DNA of 64,000 nucleotides from CBDBBY01 sp965205055 (GCA_965205055.1 OZ242030.1:1674001-1738000); one strand, 5' to 3'. Numbered from the stretch's first letter, positions 18,914-28,748 are shown. The notes: generated by a model not told the origin, from the letters alone. A program made the numbers and translations.

Positions 18914-19470
18914 ACAGGTCTCAATCTGGATTTGGCTCCAAAAATCGAATCAGAGACTTGATTATGCATTGTTTCCACAAACCCCTCGTGCCGGGCTGTC
19001 TCCGGTTGTGCATCCCTTGTTGAGCAACTGATAAGTTCACCGCTACCGCCAAAGAATACCCCGCAAACTGGCGCAGGATTTTCTGTTCCGCAGCAAATGC
19101 GAAGAGGCTGATAGGAAAGACAGTCGCGCTCATTTGAGCCTATCCCCTGCACCTGCTGCACCCCTTATCTTCAACAGAGGACGGATTCCGACCGTTCGCC
19201 GCGAGTGCGAAATTTCATGGTTTCAGCATTGGATGCAGACGTTCTATAGGTTATCCGACCACAGCTCGTTCGGGCAGACCAACAGAGGTGGATGCGCAAG
19301 TGCTGCATGTGACGGTCGCGCGGTTGAAACAGACGTGATGGGATAACAATTTGACGCCATTTTCCGACGCTTCCAAGCAAGCATTTCATCGCCAACAATG
19401 CGAGAAACACAGTATTTGGTGGCGGGATTCGCTTAACTCGTCTAGGATTCTCTAAGCGGAGGATTGGCCT
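18914..19470. other. Intergenic, no recognisable gene
   Basis: About 550 bases between the IS5 remnant and the AAA ATPase. Only short frames without family features. The promoter of the AAA/subtilase module should be near the right end; GCGGAGGATT just before 19471 is a plausible ribosome binding site. Confidence 0.5.
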
Positions 19471-20598
19471 ATGGCGCGTGGCGAACTCACGAAGAAGCTG
19501 TTGTCCAGCTACGGGCGCGACGAAGAATTTCGTGTCGTAGCTGAGCAAATCATTGCCGAAGAAGAGAAAAAGAACAATCGCGCGTTAGCGCGTTCGCTTC
19601 GTAAAACCCTCGAAAGTTTGAAGTCTCGTCCTCAAGCCAATGGGCTGTCGCCGCTGGCGCCATTTCCGGACGAAGCGGGAGATTTTATCCAATCCATCGA
19701 ACCGGTCCATACCCCTGACGACATTATGCTCAGCCGTGAGAACATTGAGCTTTTTTCCAGTTTGCTGAACGAGTTTCGCAAGTCGGAAACCGTCAAAAGA
19801 CATGGGCTGCAGGTTCGCTCCAAGCTTCTGTTCTGCGGACCTACCGGAACGGGCAAGACGCTTTGCGCTGAGGTCTTTGCTGGGCAACTCGGCCTGCCGT
19901 TCTCCTGCGTTAAGCTCGATACCGTAATTTCATCGTTCCTTGGGGAAACTGCCTCGAACATCCGCAAGACCTTCGAGTTTGCCAGACGGCAGCCTTGCGT
20001 GTTGTTCTTTGACGAATTCGATGCAATCGCCAGATCAAGAGAAGAAGGCACCGACCACAGTGAACTACGCCGTGTGGTTAACAGTCTGCTTATTTTTATC
20101 GATCAAATTCAACCTAGCGGCTTCCTGATTGCTGCAACCAATCTGGATCCACACCTTGATCCAGCAATCTGGCGGCGTTTCGATGAAGTGATCTGGTTCG
20201 ATCACCCGGATGAGCCGATGATCCGGCTGTATCTTGCAAATGCATTTAAGAACACGAAAACGGACTTTGACCCCGAAGACTTTGTTCAAAGCCTGGCGGA
20301 TTATTCCTATGCTGAGTTGGAAAAAATTTACAACCAAGCCAAGAAAATCTCCCTGCTTGATCGCCGAAAAAGCATTTCCAAGGAAGACTTTCACAATGCG
20401 ATACGCGATGCTGAACGACGCAGTATGCGTTTAAGAAAATTTTCAAACCACCCGCGAACGCCATCCCGGCGCGGGGAGCGAAAGCCCGCTGACGCCGCTC
20501 AGCCTTGGCGCAGCCGGGGAACGGTCGAAGTGTGCCCAATGATGGAGATGTTTCATGCCAAATCGTTCTCAACTGCCAGCCTCCCAATCTTGGCGTGA
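19471..20598 (+). CDS. AAA ATPase of an ATPase/subtilase pair
   Basis: An ATPase with an N-terminal helical region (about residues 1-100) and an AAA domain: Walker A FCGPTGTGKTL (about 126-136), Walker B VLFFDEFDAIA, sensor 1 IAATNLD and an arginine-finger region DPAIWRRFDEV. The last about 55 codons, from SNHPRTPS on, look like read-through into foreign sequence, so the natural end is probably near 20440. In many bacteria such an ATPase gene is followed directly by an S8 subtilase gene, and the rear half of one is found at 24798-25743. The pair recurs in accessory regions, and a defence or regulated-proteolysis role has been suspected; the function is not established. Confidence 0.82.
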   Translation: MARGELTKKLLSSYGRDEEFRVVAEQIIAEEEKKNNRALARSLRKTLESLKSRPQANGLSPLAPFPDEAGDFIQSIEPVHTPDDIMLSRENIELFSSLLNEFRKSETVKRHGLQVRSKLLFCGPTGTGKTLCAEVFAGQLGLPFSCVKLDTVISSFLGETASNIRKTFEFARRQPCVLFFDEFDAIARSREEGTDHSELRRVVNSLLIFIDQIQPSGFLIAATNLDPHLDPAIWRRFDEVIWFDHPDEPMIRLYLANAFKNTKTDFDPEDFVQSLADYSYAELEKIYNQAKKISLLDRRKSISKEDFHNAIRDAERRSMRLRKFSNHPRTPSRRGERKPADAAQPWRSRGTVEVCPMMEMFHAKSFSTASLPILA

Positions 20599-20799
20599 AG
20601 ATCTTTGATCTCGGCTTCAGTTGGACCGCTCTGCTTGCCGCCAGAGAACACGTCCGATGGCCCGACGTTTCCAAGTGCTGACCTGGTTCGGGTGCAACTG
20701 ATGCTTCGCGGCAATCTCCTGTACCGTCTTGTCGCCTCGCAGCGCTTCCAACGCCGCCTTGGCCTTAAACCGATCTGTAAAACTCCGGCGCTTCGCCAT
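20553..20799 (-). pseudogene. IS3-family OrfA remnant with frameshift
   Basis: From the minus-strand ATG at 20799 the frame encodes MAKRRSFTDRFKAKAALEAL and AAKHQLHPNQVSTWKRR, an IS3-family OrfA helix-turn-helix. After a frameshift near 20660 the leucine-zipper end continues with AEIKDLHAKIGRLAVENDL. OrfB is absent. It marks the left boundary of the foreign segment that replaced the front of the subtilase gene. Confidence 0.8.
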
Positions 20800-20831
20800 T
20801 CTCGTATCACTTCAAAGGTTTGGGATACACC

Positions 20832-21635
20832 TTAGCTGACTGTCCGGATTCCCGGAACCACTTCACACCGCTCCCACACCATCCCCTCAACCCTTGGATC
20901 AAAATCAAAGGCGTTGCGATTAAACTCTAACCCCAAACGAGGATGATCCCTGACGGCTTGCGCTCCGGAAGTGCTGATACGGATGCGCCAGCTTTGGCGT
21001 TCCACGGGGGCGGCGTCCTGAAACGCAGCGCAAGTTGGCACTGCCAGATTTGGCCCATTGTCGGGATCTCGGACAGATTGAAAGCGGATGATTTCAGTCC
21101 CAGTTTCACGCGCGCTCTCGGCTAGATCTTGGCAGGCTGAATAATCTGTCGGGTCAGTCCAGAGCGCATGATCACCCGCAAGCGCACCAACCGTCAGGTC
21201 CAGCGCGCATTCGGTTCCTACCCCCACGGAAAACGCTGTGTAGTCCGCCGGACTGTTCGGAAATGAGGTTTCCGGGCTCTCGGCGTAAAACAGAAAACGA
21301 TAGAATGCCATTTCGGCCACCGCTGTTTCCGGCTGTTCCGCCCCATACCAAACGCCAGGTGTCAGGCCAGGTTTGCGAAACCGCGAGCCGTAAGGATAAG
21401 GGCGATAACGAAACGGGGTGCTGAGAAGATAATCAAGGTGCTGACACTCGGCTGGGACAGGCGGTTTGTTTTCCTCCAGAATGTCCTCAAGCAGGTTTTG
21501 TTCGTCCAGATTATCAACCAGACTGAGCGTGGAAACCACATGCTGTGCCTCAACCAAACGCCAGACAGGCGTTTGCAAAGGATGCAGTTCAGATTGGAGC
21601 GCGTCTTGCGTCCAGGTATGTGACGACATCAGCAA
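20832..21635 (-). CDS. RES-domain toxin
   Basis: A 267-residue protein of the RES family, toxins that deplete NAD+. The RES pattern is visible as VWRLVEAQ near the start (R), FRKPGLTPGVWYGAEQPETA with the conserved Tyr/Glu region, and the later Ser in DYSACQDLAE. It is translated after, and overlaps by about 47 bases, the Xre-type antitoxin gene, the usual antitoxin-first order. It sits in plasmid-like DNA next to traG, so it probably served plasmid or island maintenance. Confidence 0.87.
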   Translation of the reverse strand: MLMSSHTWTQDALQSELHPLQTPVWRLVEAQHVVSTLSLVDNLDEQNLLEDILEENKPPVPAECQHLDYLLSTPFRYRPYPYGSRFRKPGLTPGVWYGAEQPETAVAEMAFYRFLFYAESPETSFPNSPADYTAFSVGVGTECALDLTVGALAGDHALWTDPTDYSACQDLAESARETGTEIIRFQSVRDPDNGPNLAVPTCAAFQDAAPVERQSWRIRISTSGAQAVRDHPRLGLEFNRNAFDFDPRVEGMVWERCEVVPGIRTVS

Positions 21636-21981
21636 GCCCTTGTATTGAAAGCATTCTATCGATCGGGCGCGCGCCTAATGCTGTGTTTTCAGATGTGATC
21701 CACGCCTTGGCGGCGGCCTCATCCCCGCCGACGATCGCATCAAGCGAGCGAAACACCCGCACCAGCAGCGCCGCGAGTTCAAAGGCTTTGGTGTTCTCGC
21801 TGAGATCAGCCTCACCATTGCGCATGCGCGACACCTGCGCCTCAGAAATGCCCAGAACATCTGAGAGCAGTTTTCCCGACAGGCCAAGCCGCGCCCCCGC
21901 CCGCATCGCGGCTTTGGTCAAAACGGCCCCACGAGCGGGCACTGGCTGATTGATCACATGATTTGCCATGAACACCTCCAT
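21589..21981 (-). CDS. Xre/MbcA/ParS-type antitoxin paired with RES toxin
   Basis: A 130-residue antitoxin. The N-terminal helix-turn-helix lies around KLLSDVLGISEAQVSRMRNG. The C-terminal toxin-binding (DUF2384) domain includes LLVRVFRSLDAIVGGDEAAA, WITSENTALG and GLADVVTYLDARR. It is expected to bind the RES protein encoded next and to repress its own promoter in the 61-base gap after the traG remnant. ATG codons at 21981 and 21969 are both possible starts. Confidence 0.87.
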   Translation of the reverse strand: MEVFMANHVINQPVPARGAVLTKAAMRAGARLGLSGKLLSDVLGISEAQVSRMRNGEADLSENTKAFELAALLVRVFRSLDAIVGGDEAAAKAWITSENTALGARPIDRMLSIQGLADVVTYLDARRAPI

Positions 21982-22042
21982 TCACACAGGAACTATACGG
22001 CAAATATATTTCACAAGAAAGAAAAATCCGCAACTGATCCGT

Positions 22043-23729
22043 TCAACTCTGACTCCCTGCGGCCCGTTCCATAAATTGATCGACCCGTGCTGACGCGTCC
22101 TGATAGGCCTCGACGTCTGGCACTGGTTGCGGTTCTGCACCGGCATCTTCAGCAGTTATCGCATCTATTTCAGAACGCCTTACAGTTTTTGCTCTCTTCC
22201 CTGCCGATACCTGCATCGCCCCAATCTTCTGCTCCAATGCATGGATCTGACCTTGCAAGCCGCGCATTTGATCTGTGGCAGATGGATACGGCAAATCCCC
22301 TGATTGCTGATCAAAGATCTCTTTGAAGAACCGATCCTCGTAATATTTGATCCGCTTGGCCCTGACCGGCATCTGTCCATCGACCACAAGAACAATGTTG
22401 TCCAGATCCATGCGTCGGGCTTCATTTTCGGGCAGCAACGCCGTTTCTTCAGCCCGTTCAGACATACTGCGACCGGCAAAGGGGTTGCGGCCAACCGACC
22501 GCGACCGCGTCACCACGCGTTTGGTGGTTTTGCCAAAAGCTTTGCTAAGCTCTTCAATGGTTTTCTCATCGGACAGGGTCAGATAGAGCTTGATCCCAGC
22601 ATTTCCCTGTAGAGCGCGGCGGGCATTTTCACCGTAAATATCATCAAGAGCGGGAATGGTCTGTGTTAAGATCGCCAGATTGGCCCGGTAGGAGCGCAGG
22701 GTTTCAATGCTGTCCGTGACAATCGGCATTTTACCAAGGCTGTTAAATTCATCGAGCATGATCATGACAGGCCACGGCTCATCTTCTCCGGGTTCATGAT
22801 CCTGAAGTGTCGCCAACAAATCTGAGAAAAACAGACGGATCAACGGGGCCAGTGGTTTCACCATCTGGGGCTCTACCACCAGATAGACCGACAGCGGCGT
22901 TTTGCGGATGTCTGCAAAATCAAAGTCAGATGTAGCAGTGGCGCGATCAATGGCAGGGTTCGACCATTGTTTGAGGCCGGATGTCATCAGCAGCGACAGA
23001 TAAGAGGTCAGCGTGTCGTTGTTGGTGGAGGCCATGCGCATAAAAATCAGCTTAGCCGCCGGATTTTGCACTTCGTCCGCTCGGCGGCGGTATTCTTTTT
23101 GCTTGTCTCCACCAGAGGCCGTGATGCGATAGATCTCGCCTAAGGTGGGCCGCTTGCGTTCAAACGCTAGAAGATCTGCAGCAACAAACAGGTCGATCCC
23201 GCCATCCAGCAATCCTTGAACCCGATCATCGGCCTGCAAAACAGGCTGGCCATTAGCTGTAGTTCCATTTGTTGCCGATCGACATTTTCCAGCCCGGCAA
23301 TGCGCAGCAGCGGGTTTTAACGATGGGAACGCCGATCTTTCCAGTCGGTTGGGGCAAAGCGAAACACCTTGTCGCCCTGAGCCACACGATGGCGCGATGT
23401 GGCTTCAAAGTTCTCGCCTTTCACGTCCAACACAACGGCACTGCCCTGATAGGTCAGCAGGTTCGGAATCACAAAGCCGGTGGTTTTGCCGCGCTCGGTT
23501 GGGGCCACGATCAAGGCATGAGGGAACACTTTGGACATGATCAAGGGTTTGCCGCTCTTGGGCGTGCCCATTTTTCCAAGGATAAAGCCATGGCCCGGCG
23601 TGCCGAAGAAACCGCTGCGCTTCATCTCGGAGAGCGTTTGCCAGTGGGTTTCGCCAAATTTGGTCAGAGCGTCATTCATCAGAACTGCACTGAGCAAAAC
23701 GCCAGCGCCGGTACAGATGCCAATGATTA
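22043..23729 (-). pseudogene. traG: TraG/VirD4-like coupling protein, truncated and frameshifted
   Basis: The N-terminal part (23317-23729) begins inside the protein with a membrane span and continues through the Walker A variant VAPTERGKTTGFVIPNLL and AVVLDVKGENFEATSRHR, then stops. The frame resumes by 23239 with LQADD...VQGLLDGGIDLF and includes Walker B MIMLDEFNSLG and the conserved AILTQTIPALDDIYG. The missing link near 23250-23316 contains an NPLLRIAGLENVDRQQ-type segment in another frame. Conjugative coupling ATPases deliver DNA to a type IV secretion channel; this one is dead. Its 5' end is cut by IS630. Confidence 0.88.
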
Positions 23730-24797
23730 GAGCGTTTTTCACTAAGTTTGACCCACTGCGCATCCCGAGTTGGCGAGGTAGTTCGAGCATTCCTGGGGCG
23801 TGAACTTTTCCAGGATGGAGCCGACATTTTTCCACGGATCGTCCCGGCTTCGCGGCTGGTCCTTCCTCAGGAAGCGCTTGAGCTTGGCGTACGCCTGCTC
23901 GATCGGATCGGGATCGGGGCTGCAGGGCGGAAGGAACAGAAGACGGGCGCCCGCGCCCCGGATCGCGGCGCGCACCGCATCGATCTTGTGGCTGCCCGGA
24001 GTGTCCATGACGACGATGTCGCCGCGATCGGGCGTCGGAACCAGCTGCGTTTCGACATAGGCCCGGAAGGCGTCGCCGTCGGCCGGGCCGTCCAGAACCC
24101 GGGGAGCGTCGATCCGGTCCTGCCGCAAAGCGGCCATGAATGTGGAGGTTCCCCAATGGCCGAAGGGGGCCGAGCCGCGAACCCTTTGTCCCTTGGGGCC
24201 CCGGCCGTGCCTGGGCGACATGTCGGTCTTCATGCAGGTCTCGTCGATGAAGACCAGCTTGCGCGGATCCGCCCGGCCCTGAAAGCGCTTCCACCGCTCG
24301 CGGCGGCGCTGCGCGCCGGGCCGGTCGCGCTCGTCCGCGACGGGCGCCGGCTTCTTGCGGGTGAGGCCGCAGACTCTCAGAAAGCGCCAAATCGAGGCGA
24401 GACTCGCCGCGACGCCTCGCCCGCCAAGCCAATCCTGCAGCCCCGCCGGCGTGATTGCCGGACAGGCCTTGATCCGCTCAAGGATCCAAGCCCGGCATCC
24501 CGCAAGCTTCGGCGCGCGGCGCGTGCCCATCCGGCTCGGACCGGCCGATCCCGTGTCGGAATATCGCCGAGCCCATTTGATCACGCTCGACGCGGCCACC
24601 CGCAACTCCTTCGCAACGCTCCGGCGGCTTTCGCCCGCCAGCACCTTCTCGACCGCGCGCATCCGCAAATCGTTTGAATAAGGTCTGGGCATCCGTTCCG
24701 TCCTTCATCCTTCGTCTTGAAACCAAGGACACAAACCATGTCGGAACAGCAAAGGGAATCCCTAAGTGGTACGATTCCACCTTGGTGAAAAACGCTC
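23730..24797 (-). mobile_element. IS630-family insertion sequence, structurally complete
   Basis: The element is 1068 bases long. Its 17-base terminal inverted repeats are GAGCGTTTTTCACTAAG at the left and CTTGGTGAAAAACGCTC at the right, with one mismatch. TA dinucleotides flank both ends (23728-23729 and 24798-24799), the target signature of IS630/Tc1 elements. The single transposase gene is intact, so this copy may still be active. One flank is traG and the other is the subtilase gene. Confidence 0.9.
23742..24692 (-). CDS. IS630-family transposase
   Basis: A 316-residue DDE transposase. The N-terminal paired-type HTH includes SRRSVAKELRVAASSVIKW. The catalytic acidic residues are seen in KLVFIDETCMKTDM, VVMDTPGSHK and PCSPDPDPIEQAYAKLK. 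The second motif has T where N is common (MDN), and the third has PDPDP for PDLNP, small departures that do not remove the acids. The stop codon lies within the left terminal repeat. No frameshift is present. Confidence 0.93.
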   Translation of the reverse strand: MPRPYSNDLRMRAVEKVLAGESRRSVAKELRVAASSVIKWARRYSDTGSAGPSRMGTRRAPKLAGCRAWILERIKACPAITPAGLQDWLGGRGVAASLASIWRFLRVCGLTRKKPAPVADERDRPGAQRRRERWKRFQGRADPRKLVFIDETCMKTDMSPRHGRGPKGQRVRGSAPFGHWGTSTFMAALRQDRIDAPRVLDGPADGDAFRAYVETQLVPTPDRGDIVVMDTPGSHKIDAVRAAIRGAGARLLFLPPCSPDPDPIEQAYAKLKRFLRKDQPRSRDDPWKNVGSILEKFTPQECSNYLANSGCAVGQT

Positions 24798-25743
24798 TAA
24801 CGACGCACATATCCAGCACATCACAGAAGCGAGCGAACCTTCTCCGTTTACAAGAACTGGCCCGGGAGCAGGCGGAATCAAGAAACCCGACTTTGTTGAT
24901 TTTGGTGGCACCATGGTCTTTGACGCGATTGCTCGACGTCTTCAATCGGCTCCTCATCTGGCAGCAGCCGGACTGATAACGACCAATAACGATTTTCTGC
25001 GTCAGCTTTTTGTAAGCAAGAGCGGCACGTCCTTCTCGACCCCAATGCTGGCCAACAAGGCAGCACGCCTTCTTAGGCGGTTTCCAAATGCATCTGCCAA
25101 TCTTCTGAAGTCACTAATGGCGGGCGCGGCGCAGATGCCGGAAGAATGTAATCTACGCCTCGCAGCCCATAATGCCCAAGAGACAGGACAAATTTGTGGA
25201 AATGGGCTTGTCGATACTTTGCGAGCTGCATACTCAGACGACCATCGGGTAGTATTGTTTGCCCAAGATCGACTGGATATGGACCATCTCGCCATCTATC
25301 GCGTTCCCATTCCTCGGGAATTTCAAGGAAACGGGCGAAGAACTATCAGAGTCTCGCTAGCTTATGATCCACCTGTAAAGCGGACGCGTGCTGAATACAC
25401 CGGCGTTCGAATGAACTTCCGTCTAATTCGCGGTTGTTCGGTCGATGATGTATTCGCACATTTTCGCACCCGTGCCGGCGAAGCCCCCGATTTTCCAAGA
25501 CGATACAATTGTGACCTTAAACCGGGGCCAAACAGCCGTGACAAAAACACCATTCAAACTGCTGCGGTAACCTTCAGGCAGGACACTGCGCGCTACGGGA
25601 ATGAGTACCACCTCGTTGTTCGATGTGTTGGCGGATGGGCAATTGACCAAGAGGGCTTTCAGAATTTTGCAGTGGTAGTTGAACTAGAACATCAAGCTGG
25701 TGTCCAGCTATTTGCCCAATTGCGCCAGCACATCAGAGTATGA
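24798..25743 (+). pseudogene. S8 subtilase, C-terminal half only
   Basis: Right after the IS630 end the frame reads SPFTRTGPGAGGIKKPDFVD, then SKSGTSFSTPMLANKAARLL with the catalytic serine, and about 230 further residues ending in FAQLRQHIRV at 25743. This is the rear of an S8 subtilase whose front half, with the catalytic Asp and His, is absent. The gene's usual partner is the AAA ATPase at 19471, now more than 4 kb away. The remaining piece could not be an active protease. Confidence 0.85.
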
Positions 25744-26304
25744 TCTCCTTTCACAATATGCCCATCAGCTACAACTGGTTCGATTTGCGCGCTCAACCCA
25801 ATTTCAGACTTCAAAACCTTTTTAGATAACCACTTGATTTTACGTGTTTCCGCCTGTTTTTTAGGCACTACATTTGCTGTTTTTTGTATTGTCCTCGGCG
25901 TCCTCAGTCGATCCAGTAGAGCATGCAGCACAGCGGGAGTCCAAAGGTTCGGCAGATGCGATTCATGAGGGGTGTCATTTTCGAAGGAATCGTGAGGCAC
26001 CGTTTCAAACCTGCGTCACGCATGATCGAGTATTGGCGGTCGGCGAGTGCTGTCCGGAACGTCTCCGGCAATATCCGCGTGTTCTGCTGCAGAGCGACCA
26101 GATTGGCCAGTTGGCGCACGCATTCGATAGTGTCCGCGTCGAGTCGGTCCATCATCCGGTAGCTCTTCTGCACCGGGATCGAAATCCCGATTCCGCACTC
26201 CGGCCGCCGAACGGTGCCGCGCCTGCCGTCGGGATTAGAACAACGACCCGCCAAGCCGGAACGGAGCTAGAATCGCGTCAAGTTGTCGAAATCAGGAACT
26301 CCGC
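25744..26304. other. Intergenic with dispersed repeat and a short minus-strand frame
   Basis: The dispersed repeat copy 2 lies at 25824-25922. A 116-codon minus-strand frame (25904-26254) ends at the repeat boundary; it shows no known domain, and I cannot tell whether it is real. Confidence 0.5.
25824..25922 (+). repeat. Dispersed repeat, copy 2
   Basis: Same orientation as copy 1 at 18541-18650 and alignable along its length with scattered differences. Both copies lie within 500 bases of a glutamate dehydrogenase 3' end, but on opposite sides of it. Confidence 0.65.
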
Positions 26305-27735
26305 CTAAATTCCTTTCGATCTGTACTCCTGAGCGACGCGATCTATGGAAACCATGAATCCTGCGGTGCGAAGATCCGGCACATCGTCGCGCGAGCGCCA
26401 CAACTCGCGCATCGACTGGTATCCGAGCCGCATGGTGTCCTCCAATCCTGATCGAACGAGTTCCAATTCGTCCGCTCCCTTCAAGAATCGTTCCTTGAAT
26501 CGCTCCGAAAACTGGACCGGAATCTTTGAGTTTGTGAACAGCCGGTTCAATTCGTCGAGCAGCAATTGGTTCCTTGCCTCCTCTTGTCGCCGCTGCATTC
26601 GACCGAACCTGATGTGGCTGAGGTTCTCGACCCACTCGAAGTAGGAAACCGTTACGCCGCCTGCATTCGCGTAGAGATCCGGAATGATGACGGTGCCTTT
26701 GTCCACAAGAATTCTATCGGCTTCCGCGGTAATCGGGCCATTTGCCGCTTCAACAATCAGCGGCGCCAGGATTCTATCAGCATTCTGCTGGCTGATGACG
26801 CTGTCGACTGCCGCGGGAATCAAGATGTCGCAGTCCGATTCGAGTACCCTTGCGCCGTCTTCCACGAACTTGCCGTCGTTGTACCCGCGAATTCCGCCAG
26901 TCTCTTGGACATGTCGGCTGACGGCCTCCACGTCCAACCCTTCCGGATCCACCAAAGCGCCATCGTGCTCAATGATTCCGGTAATTTGCGCTCCGTCCTC
27001 GTCCGAAAGAAACCGCGCCGCATGATAGCCGACGTTGCCCAGCCCTTGGACGACGACTCGCTTTCCGTCCAGCGCGCCCGTCAAGCCCGCCGACGCCATG
27101 TCTTCCGGCCACCGGAAGAACTCCTGCAGCGCGTACTGAATTCCGCGGCCCGTCGCCTCCACGCGGCCTTGAATTCCGCCGCTTGCAAGCGGCTTGCCCG
27201 TGACGCAGGCGCGCGCGTTGATGTCGGTCGTGTTCATCCGGCCGTACTGATCGGCGATCCAAGCCATTTCTCTTTCGCCGGTACCCATGTCGGGGGCAGG
27301 CACATTCTGGCTTGGATGGATAAGGTCTCGCTTGATCAGCTCGTAAGCGAATCTGCGAGTGATGACCTCCAGTTCGTGATCGTCGTAGTCGCGCGGGTCC
27401 AGACGCAATCCGCCTTTTGATCCGCCGAACGGAATCTCGACGAGCGAGCATTTGAATGTCATCAGGAATGCCAGCGCCTCGACCTCTTCCCGATGGACTC
27501 CCGGCGCGAAACGTATCCCGCCCTTCACCGGTTCGATATGTTCCGAGTGGACAGAGCGAAATCCCGTGAACGTATGTATCGTGCCTCTCATCCGCACGCC
27601 GAAGCGCACGGTGTAGGTGCTGTTGCAGACCTTGATTTTGTTGCGAAGCCCCGGAGAGATGTCGAGCAGGTTCGCCGCCCTGTCGTACATGTCTTCGACC
27701 GATTTCAGGAATGAGTTCTTGCGTGGCTTGGCCAT
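26305..27735 (-). CDS. Glu/Leu/Phe/Val-type glutamate dehydrogenase
   Basis: A 476-residue NAD(P)-dependent glutamate dehydrogenase that interconverts glutamate and 2-oxoglutarate plus ammonium. Seen: glutamate-binding PVKGGIRFAPGV, the catalytic lysine in KCSLVEIPFGGSKGG, the catalytic aspartate in NVPAPDMGTGEREM, the dinucleotide motif VVQGLGNVG, and the C-terminal PDLYANAGGVTVSYFEW. The length and all key residues are intact. The last about 33 residues are duplicated, diverged, at 18421-18524. Coenzyme preference cannot be decided by eye. Confidence 0.95.
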   Translation of the reverse strand: MAKPRKNSFLKSVEDMYDRAANLLDISPGLRNKIKVCNSTYTVRFGVRMRGTIHTFTGFRSVHSEHIEPVKGGIRFAPGVHREEVEALAFLMTFKCSLVEIPFGGSKGGLRLDPRDYDDHELEVITRRFAYELIKRDLIHPSQNVPAPDMGTGEREMAWIADQYGRMNTTDINARACVTGKPLASGGIQGRVEATGRGIQYALQEFFRWPEDMASAGLTGALDGKRVVVQGLGNVGYHAARFLSDEDGAQITGIIEHDGALVDPEGLDVEAVSRHVQETGGIRGYNDGKFVEDGARVLESDCDILIPAAVDSVISQQNADRILAPLIVEAANGPITAEADRILVDKGTVIIPDLYANAGGVTVSYFEWVENLSHIRFGRMQRRQEEARNQLLLDELNRLFTNSKIPVQFSERFKERFLKGADELELVRSGLEDTMRLGYQSMRELWRSRDDVPDLRTAGFMVSIDRVAQEYRSKGI

Positions 27736-28030
27736 CTGTCACGTCGCAATTGATTCGCCGTGAGTCTTACTCAAGTGCTGAAACCGCTTCGCTGCAAGAC
27801 AACTTTTCGTACGCGCTCCGGAATTCCGAGGATCCGGCATTTTCGCCTTTGCAGGACACCCTGTGAATCAGCCGACTTTCCTCGGGTCAACAGAGCACCT
27901 CGTCACTGATTCACCAACCGCCTCAATCAAGGATCGAGCCTGCACTCGCAGCGAGACAACCCTCTGCAACCGTTTGAATAAGGACTGTCAGCAGCAAGCC
28001 CGCATGCGGGGTTCTTGCCGTTTCTCAGCT
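27736..28030. other. Intergenic upstream of gdh
   Basis: About 295 bases that should include the gdh promoter. No regulatory element was recognised. Confidence 0.45.
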
Positions 28031-28549
28031 TCATGGCGAATGACTTTGGCCCACACTCTGCAAGAGCGCGTCTCGCAGTTCGACTTGGTAGACTGTCTGG
28101 ATTTCCTCTATGCTGGCACCGTGCTCATACGCTCCTTTGCGAATCTTTATTTGCAAATTTTCGTCTTGTTCAAACTTCGCCTCCACGTGTTTTTCGCACT
28201 TCTCGGATATCTCAAATGGCTGCATCTCCTTTATGTCTTCAAAGAGATTAGGAACTTGAGACTCCGCCCATACTTTGGCCGAAAGACTGTTTGATATCTC
28301 TGCTCCGAAACTAGTCAGCCTGATCGGGCTGTCTCGATGTGCAATCCGATTTGGCGGCAAACGATTTATGATTTCATCGATCTTTTTGTTCAGGCTATCG
28401 ATCTTCTCGTTTACCGCTGTCATAAATTCCTTGAAGGACTTTCTGTCAGAGTTAACGGCCCCCACCCAGGCCCCAATTGCAAAAACGGTCCCAATGACAG
28501 TAAAGCCACCCATAATCATAAATATGTTGGCTAGTAACCATTCGTACAT
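28031..28549 (-). CDS. Membrane-anchored coiled-coil protein of unknown function
   Basis: A 172-residue protein. One N-terminal membrane span (MIMGGFTVIGTVFAIGAWVG) is followed by a coiled coil (about residues 33-65, KEFMTAVNEKIDSLNKKIDE), a middle region with RDSPIRLTSFGAEISNSL, and a conserved C-terminal module with IRKGAYEHGASIEEIQTVYQ and ELRDALL. I have seen this architecture in scattered accessory proteins annotated only as hypothetical. A broken paralogue is at 41670-42246. The N-terminal anchor and predicted cytoplasmic tail suggest a sensor or scaffold, which is speculation. Confidence 0.7.
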   Translation of the reverse strand: MYEWLLANIFMIMGGFTVIGTVFAIGAWVGAVNSDRKSFKEFMTAVNEKIDSLNKKIDEIINRLPPNRIAHRDSPIRLTSFGAEISNSLSAKVWAESQVPNLFEDIKEMQPFEISEKCEKHVEAKFEQDENLQIKIRKGAYEHGASIEEIQTVYQVELRDALLQSVGQSHSP

Positions 28550-28748
28550 TTTTTTATCCTTGAACCTGAGATGCGTCGGTGTCTTTAGCGGTCGTTAAGG
28601 TTAAGCATTCTTGCGGCTGGTGTGGGTTCGATTCGGCTGCATCCGAGGGCAGACTATATCAACTGTATCTCGCGGTGGTCAAATTTTAGGTCCACGAAGC
28701 TCGGCGAGGTCGATTGGATTCGCTCCAGATGCGACCACTGGAGAGAAG

